Below are positions 12,301-22,835 of a stretch of 64,000 nucleotides of DNA, piece after piece. A program made the position numbers and the translations under genes. This DNA is from Centropus unirufus (lineage: Eukaryota > Chordata > Aves > Cuculiformes > Centropidae): assembly GCA_013397695.1 (NCBI GenBank), contig VYZI01000485.1, positions 327,927 through 391,926 of the forward strand, in the 5' to 3' direction. The notes below the pieces were generated by a model, which saw only the letters and a list, made by a program, of their open reading frames with translations, was not told the origin of the DNA and searched no databases. Within the stretch, counting starts at the first letter, position 1, and each line of letters begins with the position of its first letter.

Positions 12301-15300
12301 TCTAAATACTGTAACTAATACAGCACTCCAAGAGCACCAACTGCTTCCTAGAGGGATCCACTGAGCTTATGCACTGATGCCAAGGGTGCTCCGCCTGAGG
12401 ACACAGCAGCATTGAGGTAGGCAAGCAGACATCCCCCATAAAACAACGGTCATGGCCAGAAAGTGGTGGAGAAAGGCTTTCAACTGGACTATTCTTCTAA
12501 GCATTCGGTCATTTCTTGTGACTTTAATCAATTTGGTGTGGGTTGCCCTTCACACAGGATAACTAACCTGTAAACAAAATAAGTCCCCATTGTATAAACT
12601 TCTAAAGGTGTGGAAGAATATGCAAGTGGCACCATCATAGGTTTTCCCACCTTGATTTTGGTGTGAAAAGTTCAGGTCAGATCCCACATCTCTGCTCATC
12701 CTCTTGGACGAGTACATGGATTCCTTGCTAGTCATGCAGGAGCTGTGCTTCCCAACATCAGAAATGCTATGAATTAGAAGTGGTAGAATGAGAAGAATCC
12801 TACTAATTTCACTAGTAGACTGAAAGAAAATATAAAAGACAATACATTTTATTTGTTTTTTTATGTACAAGAACTCAGCTATTGGACATTCTTGCGTTCA
12901 TCTCTTTGGTCAGTAACAGACATTAGGGGCAAGGTGTTCATTAATAAGCATGCTTTGTTTTACCTCCTCAGTTTGCTTTTCGGCTTTCCTGTTGTTTCTG
13001 ACATGGATTTAAATTCTTTGCAGTACTTATGAAGCTGTGTCTGTCTCCCATGCCTTCTACTTTCACTCCCCTGTGCCCTTTCACACTCTGACTGTGCATT
13101 TGAACCTGGCAGACATGGGTCTTTGCTCTGTGACAGGGCCCTGACTTTCTTTTCTGTTTTCTTTTCTTCTCCTGCACCTGCAATCGACTGTGGGCGTGAT
13201 TTGCTGTCATCAGTTATACAGGAGTATAATTTGTGCCTCTCAGAGGGCTTAACAAAACTGCAGGCACTGCTTCATTTGTGCCCAGTTCTGGAAAACAAAA
13301 TACACCTGCAATTATGTATCCATGGGTGCAAATGAAAAGGATAATGCTTAGATGGAACTGGGAATTTTTCAGCGAGGTGGGGTTTTTTTTGCTGGGAAAG
13401 AAAACAAGACTAATCTACCTGAACTGAGAGAATTTTGTGGGACTGTTCACATCATTTTCAACAACAATGGTGTTTCTGGAACAACCACACAAAATGACAA
13501 TCAGCTCTGCCCCCCTTAGAATAGCAAGAGCTCAGAATTTAAAACATTTACTTAAGATCTGGGTGGCAATATCAAATTGCAATTTGCTTATTCAGAACAA
13601 GTAATTTGTTCCAAGGTCTCACATCTCTAGTGCATACCCCGCCTACAAGGCTACCAATGATTCTTTCCCAATGTTTTTGATTGAAGTTTTCTCAGAGGAC
13701 TTATTAAGGCGGAGGGTCATAGGTGGGTCTTTATTTAGACATGGTGAATTCTCAGATGGTGCACACCCAAAAGTTTCCAATAAGCCGTAACTAACTGAGT
13801 TGAAGTTCCAAGTGATCACCTCACTGCAAGTGCTAGCTTAGGGCCTTGGAGGTGTTCGTGCTGAGCAAAGAATATACCAGTAGTCTTCACACCTTGTGCA
13901 GCTACTTGAAAATATACTACCTCCTGACTACCTACTGACTCCTGAAGAGACATTTCAGACTGAAAATGGTATGAAACTTTTCTAAATCCTACGCACATCA
14001 TGCATCACTCCATACATCCCACCATCTTGAGAAAGAGTGAATGAAATCTTTCCTAGCGTTGGTTTTTTAAAATGCTTGTTAATAATAACAAATAAATAAC
14101 CTTGATGTTCAGACAGGCTTAGACCAGATGGGTCTAGGTACTCTGTGCATATGTTGTGGTCCATATCTGCCTGCTTTTTTCCAGTAGGACACATGCATGC
14201 ATTTTTCTCCATGTAAGCAAACAGTGCACATCTTTGACAGTCCATTTCCTCCTACTTAGAAGGCTGTGATCACATGAGGAGAAACCAGCTGGTCTACTGT
14301 CCAGCAAATCAACCTGACCAGATGTACTTCAAGGAGACCTGGTAGCAAAGCCATATGAAGAAGTGTTTACACTCTGGGCCCCTGCTTCCCTCTCCATGCT
14401 GCAGCACCGCTGAGGCATGGAGATGAGGCCAAGGGACAGAGGGAGACATATCTCTCCGAAGTTTTACTGATGCAGGTGTGTCTGTCATCATGGATCCCCT
14501 CTCTTAGATTCAAGAGTCTACTCCACAGTCAGGACCAGGTTCAAAAGCACTTTCCATCACAGAAGCTGCAGACTCATCCTGACCTATTTATAAATATGGC
14601 GCTGGAAAGCTTTGCTGAAAGAAATGAGGAATTTGGAAGGACTTTTTGTGGTAAGAGCCTTTGACTTCCAAAGAACTAATCTCAACAGAATAAATCTTAA
14701 TTTGGTCACTGCTGAGTCCCCTGAGCTTCAGTGCTCAGTGATTGATGGCATTTCTCCTCCAGCCTTGACAAAAAAGAACAGCCTCAAATTGAAGCTCTGT
14801 CTCATCCTGCTTCATTAGAACATAATGAGGGAAAATTACAGGGTTTGCTGGCACCACTCAGCAATTCAACACCGTGATTGTCCTCAAAGCCAGCAAAGTG
14901 AGAGAGCTACCAGCCTCTCCTGTAGCAAAAAGAATTACCCAGTGCAGAGATTCCACAAAGGCTTTTCTACAGGGGCTGCCATTATGACAACATCTGCTGT
15001 TATAACAAAATCCGAAGCACCCTCAAAGGGACTAGGGGTAAACAGGGCAGAAATAGCAGCTGAAAGACTCTGGAGTGAAGCTGCTCTGGCATTACCGTTC
15101 CTCAGGGCTATAAGGGCTTTTAAAGGCCCCCATGTGCTACAGGAATGCAAAGCTCTGCGTGGGCTGGGAGATTTATGCTCTTGACATTGCAGGGAACTTC
15201 CTGACTAAGAGCTAATTGCTTCAGACTGTGAGAGTCTCTGCTCCGAATTACTGTAACTTTATTGAACAATAAACCTAAGGGAGCAGCAAAGCCAAGGATG

Positions 15301-15429
15301 GATGGTTGCCCTGTGTAGGATGCCACTGGTTTAACCTCCTGTTTCTGAGGATGTGGAGCATGCAGTATTTTGGTTTGATGATGTTCATATTTAGTAGTCA
15401 TTTCAGTGACATAAAAAGATGAGATTGGT

Positions 15430-15493
15430 CTCACTATGTTTTGTTTCTGGTTTATGTCTTACCCCAACAGGGGCCAACAGTGGAGGTAAGTAG
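15430..15493 (+). other. Candidate 15-nt microexon with its splice signals
   Basis: A T-rich tract runs into CCCCAACAG at 15470. It is followed by 15 bases (GGGCCAACAGTGGAG, 15471-15485) and then a consensus donor GTAAGTAG from 15486. The exon length is a multiple of three, so inclusion would add five residues (GPTVE, GQQWR or a split-codon variant, depending on phase) without a shift. What is seen is only the pairing of two good splice sites. No flanking exon is recognised, and the pairing could be chance. If real, it would mean the window lies inside a plus-strand intron of a large gene. Confidence 0.15.
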
Positions 15494-16847
15494 AAGAACG
15501 CAAGAGCAGAGCAAAACTAGCACTTTCCCAGTCCTCAACAAGCTGTGGCATGTGCTGAGCCAAAGATTATGACTTTGTATTTTACGGACCTTTGGTGATT
15601 TCTGTGATTTTTATGAATTTGTCCATTAATGAACTCAAGTAAACTGCTGGCAACCCAAACATCCAACGTCGCGGCTGAACTTTGCATGTAGAACTGTCTC
15701 CTTTTCATTTGTTTTGTACCTACCATTTGCCAGTCTCTACATTTCCTAAATGTTTTTAGTGATTCTCTTCTTTTACATGTGGGTTGTGGCACAGTTTAAT
15801 TGACAGAACAATATACTTGGAACCAGACGCAGAAATCCAACTAACCCATTTTTTTTTATGTCTGACTGCTGACCATCAAACTTGAAGCTGAGCTCCCTGG
15901 AAAAGTATCAATGTGTTGGAAGGGTCTGCTGGAGATATGTCCTGAAGATAGACATTCAGTAGGAAACTCAATGGACCAAGAAATTTCCTTTTACCTGTAT
16001 AACCAAACCCACTGAGGCTGCACATGGTCAACAGAACCTTTAATTCCCCAGCGCCTTATTAATGCAGAGTTGCCAAGCTCCATTGCAAACCTTGAATACA
16101 TTCCTGTTGTTCCCTGATTATCCAAATGAGACAGAAATTTAGTCTGTTAACTTATTTAGGAAGGCCTTCTCCTCTTTCCTGTACTGCTCACATTGCAGTA
16201 TGTTGCTGGCATCACTTAAAGTATTACTGGCAAATAATATTACTTTGTGATTTATAAATAGAAATCATGCAGAAATGAAATTAAATGGGCACTGAAAGGC
16301 ATAAATTCCAGAGCAGAACAGTCCATGCGTCTGACAGGAAAGAGCAAAACTTTATTAACTTTGCCCGTGACCAGCCTAATTTGATCATGGATTTTTATGT
16401 TGTTTTAAATGTGGTATTACATGTCTACAAAATGTAACAGCTCCTTGAAACCATAAATAAAAGCACTGATACAAGATCTCTCCAAGGCATCACAAATTAT
16501 TTCAAACTGAATTTGTTTCAATTCCTCTTTTCCAAAGTTCCCGTGCAACAGATAACAGCGAACAGCATGCTGAAAATATACACCATTAGAGTTACACCAG
16601 CAAAATAAAACCATAGACAACTGTGAAGGACAGGTTATTGACAAATCCTCACTTTCCTATTCCTTAAACTATGTTAAACAGCAACTACGCTGTGATCCAA
16701 GACACCCTGCAGTGAGCTGGTGGGGAATCACACCTATCTTTAAGGTTTTTCACTTGCTCTCAGGTTCTATACCACTAGAGAGTCTTCCACGTAAAATATG
16801 AAGCAGGTGTAAAAGTTCTCACTGAACTTATCAAAGACTTCAGCTTA

Positions 16848-16907
16848 NNNNNNNNNNNNNNNNNNNNNNNNNNNNNNNNNNNNNNNNNNNNNNNNNNNNN
16901 NNNNNNN
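16848..16907. other. Assembly gap (60 Ns)
   Basis: Sixty consecutive Ns. The true length and content of the gap are unknown. An open frame drawn across it on the minus strand (16775-17110) has no meaning. Confidence 0.99.
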
Positions 16908-17296
16908 CGTCCAGTTTTAACTTTCACAGGAACACTCTGGACCTTTTTGGTGGCAATTAGAGTGAAGAATGTCAAGTTTCCAACAGTTTCAAGTTTCCAA
17001 TCCTTAATTTTCTGCTGTGGTAGCAAGGCCTTCTGGAAGATTAATATTAATCTTTCTTGCTTCCTGGCTCCTAAAGATAGCAGGGAGGTTGTCTCCTGAC
17101 TACACTGCAAGTTGATTTCAAAAATAAAAGCTCTCCATTAAGATCGATCCATTCCTATCCCTCGCTGGCTTCTGACCTCAGCTTGCTTCCTCTTTGGTGT
17201 GTTAGAGAAAGATTTAGTCACCCTGACAGTTTACATTTCAATACTCAACATGAGTTGCAAGAATCAAGGCTGATAACTGCTAAAAGGGTGTTTCCT

Positions 17297-17702
17297 CTAC
17301 AGGCTGAGAGAGCTGGGGTTTTTCAGCCAGGAGAAGAAGAGGCTCCAGGGAGACCTTCTAGCAGCCTTCCAGCATTTCAAGGGAGACTGCAGGAAAGCTG
17401 GGGAGGGGTTCTTTAACAGCGAGCGCAGGGATAGGATGAGGGGGAATGGTTTTAAGCTGAAAGGAGGGAGATTTAGATTAGATATTAGGAAGACATTTTT
17501 TCCTGTGAGGGTGGTGAGGCACTGGAACTGGTTGCCCAGAGAAGTTGTGGATGCCCCATCCCTGGAAGTGTTCAAGGCCAGGCTGGATAAAGCTTTGAGT
17601 AACCTGATCCAGGGGAAGGTGTCCCTGCCCATTGCAGTGAGAGGGGAACTGGATGAACTTTAAGGTCCCTTCCAATCCAAACCATTTTATGATTCTATGA
17701 TC
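17297..17702 (+). mobile_element. CR1 LINE, 5'-truncated 3' end
   Basis: A well-preserved CR1 3' end. It starts at 'aggctgagagagctggggtt', runs through the C-terminal reverse-transcriptase trace (open + frame 17436-17663, 'RFRLDIRKTFF...HWNWLPREV'), continues into the 3' UTR ('ggatgaactttaaggtccc') and finishes with the octamer tail (CCATTTTATGATTCTATGAT) at about 17682-17702. It is closely related to the copies at 4900 and 31165. The partly open C-terminal frame suggests moderate age. The minus-strand open frames over it are antisense shadows. Confidence 0.95.
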
Positions 17703-19402
17703 TTTGAGGGTTTTTTGCAAACTGACAAAAACCAAAAAATATCGTGTTAGATTCACATAATTTTCAGTTTTGTATTGCAAACCTTGAAACATTTTCCATT
17801 TTTTTCCTGGAGATTTACATCAGAGGTTTCTTGGAAAATAGATTTCTCCTGAAAACACATTTTGTGTTTGGGGAAGCCCAACTTTTCTCTCCAGTTGTGC
17901 TGAAAAAGCAGGAGGAACTGATGCTAACTTTGCTTTGCTGGAAAAAGCTATTTCTTATTCTGTTAGAGGCTAAAAAGCTGCATGTATCCCCAAAGCACAA
18001 GCAGAGATACGTAGCGATCTGAGCTCTTCTTTAAATTGGCTGGATATGAACCTGCCCTATGCTGAAAGCCAAGTAGCTGAGAATTCCCAAACTCCTTGTG
18101 TTTCCAAGCCAAATGGTCCCATTTTCCCACTTTACGTAGCAATGGAAGATGCATCGGGTGCAAATTCCCAACACAACTACAGCACTGAGGCACAGGAATT
18201 CCAAAACGAGGACTGAATCATGCTTGGGGCTGTGCTGAAGTCAAAGAGGATCCTGTGCAGACCCAGAGACCTGGACTTTATTTTATGGTCATGGCCCGGA
18301 TCAGTGCATGCGATCCTTCACATATGGCAATTTCCATTGACCTTCTTTATGTAGAATGAAGGCATGAATTAGCTGGGACTCAGAAGAAAATGCATAAGAG
18401 AGCTTTATAAGTGTTTTAATGGCAACCCCTTGCTTTAAAAATGTAACCAAGATCTACAGTAGTAATTTATACTGCAGACCTAGAAAGCATTGCACAGTCA
18501 GTGTGATATTGGAAATGGGAGTTTAATAATTGCTGATTACTTTAGAAATGTTGTCATGTAAAAAAGATATAGAAATAAGTGATAATAAAGGGTGAATGCA
18601 TTGCTGCTGTTTATTTAGAAGCTTGCTGAGGCAGATTTGAAATCCCAAAGCTAGAGTATTTACTTTAGCAAATAAAAATGTAAAGAACAGGCTAGTGGAA
18701 TCCTTGTTTGAACAACTTGCAGGCCAGTCGCAATAAATCATGAAAAAAACATTTCCTAAACTTTGCCTTTTAATAAATTAGGTGCTGTTTGTAAAATAGC
18801 TCAGAGGAACATGTCAATAGAGGGCTGCTAGCTAGACAACAAGCCAAAATCCATCTCTGCATTCTGGCTGAGTTGTACCCAGAATGAATTTGGCTCTGTC
18901 TCTCTATAAAAATGAATCAAGCTGTTTGCATTTTGTCATTACACTATCCCTGACCCAAGAGGATATATTTTCTTGGCAACAACTCTTACGATCCTGACAA
19001 AAACACTACATATTATCTGCAGAATTTTTTTCTTCCTTAACCAAAGTTAGACTTTCCCACCCCTAACCCTCCGTAACTAAGTAAGATTAAGAGGCCCATC
19101 CAGATTCCTGTCAAATTGAAGATAAAATTTCCGCTGGTTTTGATAGCTACAGTAGAGCATTTTTCATTTTGTAATTATTTATTAGATTGATAAACTGAGC
19201 TAGGCTGCAATCACAGCTCCGTTAGCTGTGGTGCTTTGGGCTTATAAAACTTCTGTCCACAGAAAATAGGAAGAGAAGAGTAAGGTGGCTACATCAGTGA
19301 GGCGATGGAAGCTTTCTGGGTTTACATGTGTTTCGGGGAGATTGCAGCAACTAACAGGGATTTCTTTGGGTAATTCACAAATGTAAGAGCTACACAAGCA
19401 TT
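17703..19402. other. Non-coding stretch, no gene recognised
   Basis: AT-rich unique sequence between two CR1 copies. Open frames are short and unmatched. 'taattatttatt' and similar AT-rich strings occur at about 19170-19185, and a TATA-like string (CTTATAAAAC) at 19241-19250 has no recognisable transcription unit after it. Confidence 0.6.
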
Positions 19403-19666
19403 TTGGGATCATCTCTTGACAAGCTGAGAGAGGTGGGGTTGTTCAGCCCAGAGAAAAGAAGGCTCTGGGGAGACGTTATAGCAGTACTTCAGTGCTTAAA
19501 GGGGACCTACAAAAAACATGGAAACGGGCTCTTTATCAGGGAGAACAGTGGAAGGATGAGGGCTAATGGTTATAAGCTGAAAGAAAAGAGTTTTAGCTTA
19601 GATATTAGGAAGAAATTTTTTACTGGGAGAATGGTGAGGCACTGGAACAGGTTGCCCAGGGAAGTC
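19403..19666 (+). mobile_element. CR1 LINE fragment lacking its 3' end
   Basis: The sequence follows CR1 from 'gctgagagaggtggggttg' through 'agattaggaagaaattttt'-type sequence to 'ggcactggaacaggttgccc', then leaves the consensus at about 19666. The 3' UTR and octamer tail present in its neighbours are absent. Because CR1 inserts starting from its 3' end, loss of that end points to a deletion or rearrangement after insertion. The frame over the protein-coding part is open (19403-19684), which suggests the copy is not very old. Confidence 0.92.
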
Positions 19667-21584
19667 CTAAACCTAAATGGGTAGATAATAATTGCCAGAA
19701 TTTCCATTATGGCTTTTCCCAGCTAGATATTGCGCATTAGCTGGAGAAGAACAGCAAGTTCACCAGTCATAAGGAATTAGATACTATTTATTGAGCATCA
19801 GCAAACCTCTGCTCTGAGCTGTGCAGAAAGCAGTCCCTGTCTTCAAGAAATTTTGTATGCAAAAAAAGGCTTAGACTTGCCAGACTTCTTTTTCAGAGGG
19901 AGCCTCAATGAGTGTTTCAGGATTTATGTGTCCAGGTTTTAGGCAATCGCTGCGTCTATAAGCAGTGTATTTATTCCTTTGTAGCGAACTGAACTGTTGA
20001 CAATGCAAACTGACTGTAATGAATGCTCACCTCTGTTGGAAATAAAATCTGCTTCTGCTCATTCAGATGGCTGAACCTAACCTGTGGTCTTTTAGCTGCC
20101 ATTGCAAGGAGCCAGGGGCAAATAACAGTCATCACATCCAGCCACAGCAGCCAGTGGCACAAGAGAACAGTATTTCCATTGAGTGCACCTCAGAAACCCA
20201 CCGAGGTGCCTTTTGAAGGCTTTACCTGACTAATGGTAAGCCAGACAATAACAAGAGAACAAAACAAAATCTGTTTTCTTCCTGCCTTGCTAGATTGCAT
20301 GGCAACATGATAACCCCACTATGGGTATCAGCAGCCCTTTTCCGTCAGCAGAACTAAGAAATCATTACCACCACACTGAAAAAAAAAAAAAGCCCAAATA
20401 CTTTTTATGCTGCTTTTGAGCTGCAATGGGAGGGAAGGTGGATTTTCTACATCTGTTTCCTCCATTCACCTCTCGTTCATTGCTGTGAGCAGGAAACACG
20501 TTTCTCTATGCACCAGCCACTGACCCCTCTGGGAGTTATCCTGCTAGCAGGGCTGGAAGTCCTTCACACTTCATCTTGTGGAGTTTGAAAACAGGCATTG
20601 CTATTAAACCCAGCCCAACTTGCTTCATCAGGGCAGAAGCTGGAACGGAAAGTCAGTGAAGGGACGGAAAAAAATGAAACCTAGCCCCACCAAGCATATT
20701 CCGATCGCTGTGCGTGTCAGCATGAGGAGTCAGCTCTTCTGTGGGTACTCCTTGGCTGTCCTTCCCCACTGCACTGCAGATCAGTGCTACCAAGGTTTCC
20801 CAAAAAAATCAAGGTTTCCCTTTTTGCTCACCTCTGCCTGCTTCCTAAATCTCCTCCAGGACCTCCTCTCTGCAGGAGGAGCCATGTTTGAGCCATTTCT
20901 ACTACAGACAGGTCCCCAAAGGTCTGCCACCAGGGTGGAATGACTCCAAGACCTTCCCAGGTGCGCCCCAAAGAGCTTAGCCCCAAGGCAAGGTAAGTCC
21001 ATCTCCTTCCTCTCTCCCCAATTCCCAGGAAGCTCCCCTTCAACATTCAAGTGCTTAGGGTTGCTACATGCCAGTGTTACTCCCTAAAACGATCTACCAA
21101 GAAAGTTTCCCACTTGGTTCAGTGCAATCTTGACACATGTGGCTGTCAATCTTGAGAGTGCGCTTGTCATAGAAATTACGTCTGTCTTTTTCTAAGGCTT
21201 CAAAGCATAGAAAAATATGTTCTTCCCCACTGTCCCCTCCTGACAAAGAATGCTTATGAGCAATGAAAGATAAACACTTGTCATTCAAAACCTCTTTTCC
21301 CAGTAACCTCGAGGCATCTGGCCCCTGTTTGTTACTGAAATGCCAGGTAAGTTCCCTTCTTGATTTCAGCCAGCTCATTTTCACACTTTCCAAAACTCAC
21401 AACTCACATGCTGAGAAGCCCTTGGGACTCACCAAAACTAGCTTGTGTCAAGGAAAAACACCAGTCAGGACTTCAGTGTGTAACAGCCTGTCTCAGAACC
21501 TCACACAGCACCTTGCCTAATATTAATCTGGTGAAAGCTGGGATATTTCAGAAGTCACCTCTTGAGTCACCCAGAGCAACTTAT

Positions 21585-21609
21585 GGGGTGGGGGGTGGGG
21601 GGAAGAGGG
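21585..21609 (+). other. Potential G-quadruplex sequence
   Basis: Four G-runs (4, 6, 6 and 3 Gs) are separated by loops of one, one and four bases, which fits the usual G3+N1-7 pattern. More G-runs follow up to about 21626. Folding depends on strand state and is not shown by sequence alone. Confidence 0.6.
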
Positions 21610-22259
21610 TTATGAGGGAGGGAGGTGCTACTGAAGGCTGACACAGCAAGGGTTAGGAAACAAAAGGAGAAAGACACATTAATTTTAGAAGATTTCTAGC
21701 TCCTGCAGCAGAAAAATGAGAAGGCAACACTGAATTGCATCCATGAAGAACCCGACAGTTTTCTCTGCAAGAGAAGGCCTTTGAGGTCTTTCTGGCAATG
21801 TTACATCCTTCTGCAGGCAGTGGAGCATGCACAGATGCCCACTTATGAGTTGCAGATGAGAGCACGCAAGGTAAGCAGGAGAGCAAGAGGTGCTAAGATT
21901 CCTAGCAGAGCTAGGACACAATAAGATGCTCTGAGAAAACATTGCGAATCCCTTCAACATTTGTTAATTTGTAAGCAAAAATCAGCACAATGCAGTGTTT
22001 TTTATCAAACACCGTGAAGCACGTGCTTCCATCTTCAGCTCACCCTGACCTTTTAATCCCCAGCATTGTCCCTAAAGAATCTTTCCCTGAATGCCCAGCA
22101 AAGTCAAGCACAAAATAACCCCTGGTATACACAGAACCGCAGGTCTTAGCATGGGATGTTCATCATAGCTCTGTTTTGGATACAGTTAGATCATCTAGAC
22201 CCCACTCTGAAGGGATGTGGATGGGGTGAGGGATTGCCAGTTGGGAAGTCAGATATTCA

Positions 22260-22289
22260 GGGAGGGGCTGGGGAGCTGGGGTGGGTGGG
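22260..22289 (+). other. Potential G-quadruplex sequence
   Basis: Six runs of three or four Gs occur within 30 bases, with loops of one to four bases. The flanks at 22216-22240 are also G-rich. It fits the standard quadruplex pattern. No promoter or gene is recognised next to it. Confidence 0.55.
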
Positions 22290-22835
22290 AGAGGAAGCCA
22301 AGTGGAAATATAAGAAAGCAGCAGATAAATTGCCACTGGGCTAAATTTATTGCATAATCTCAGCTTCCTTGTATTAGTTATGTCTTGCACTCCCATTGCA
22401 GTATCTGAGCCCTTTGCAGTCTTGAATGGCTTTCACTGGGCCAGTAAGACACACATTGGGTGGTAACGTTCAAGTATGCTGAACTTCACCTCCCATCTGC
22501 CTTCTCTATTTGTCCTGCTGCTTCAGAGACAACAAGCTTAGACATCTGTACAAAAAAAACCCATGTTTTTTAATGTGTGCCTATTCTATCCTGTTGGTTC
22601 ATATAGAGAGTACGTGGCAGACCAAAACTTGAACTCAGGTCCCCAGGCTGTTCTAATCCTTGGAATACACCCATGGCCCTTCTCTTCCAATGCCCTGGGA
22701 TGTTCAGCTTGTTGCCAGGCGTAGTATTCCTAAAGAAATCATTATAGAGTCAAAATCTATTTGGCTTGACACAGTGAATACTTTTCACATCAAAAACAGA
22801 AAAATTTGCTATTTTCCATCTGCAAGAAGAACCAG

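Larger units (their letters stand above)
12301..17296. other. Non-coding stretch with a possible microexon and an assembly gap
   Basis: No recognisable gene. The region holds the 15-nt microexon candidate at 15471-15485 and the run of Ns at 16848-16907, both listed separately. A 119-codon plus-strand frame at 14825-15184 overlaps a 71-codon minus-strand frame, and neither resembles a known protein. A short direct repeat (TCAAGTTTCCAA) occurs twice near 16968-16999. Confidence 0.55.
19667..22835. other. Non-coding stretch with G-rich tracts and clustered donor-like sites
   Basis: No gene recognised. It holds three donor-like sites on the plus strand: AG/GTAAGT at 20991 and 21345, and AAG/GTAAGC near 21868. 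Acceptor-like tracts include one ending CTCCAG near 20861. A 13-base A run lies at 20379-20391, and two G-run clusters are listed separately. Stops interrupt every frame of the putative exon that would end at 20992, so any transcript here would be non-coding. Confidence 0.5.

Noticed and set aside
16775..17110. 111-codon minus-strand frame across the gap
   Set aside because: It is open only because Ns were translated as X.
19241..19250. TATA-like string CTTATAAAAC
   Set aside because: No start signal, first exon or GC-rich context follows. Such strings are frequent in AT-rich DNA.
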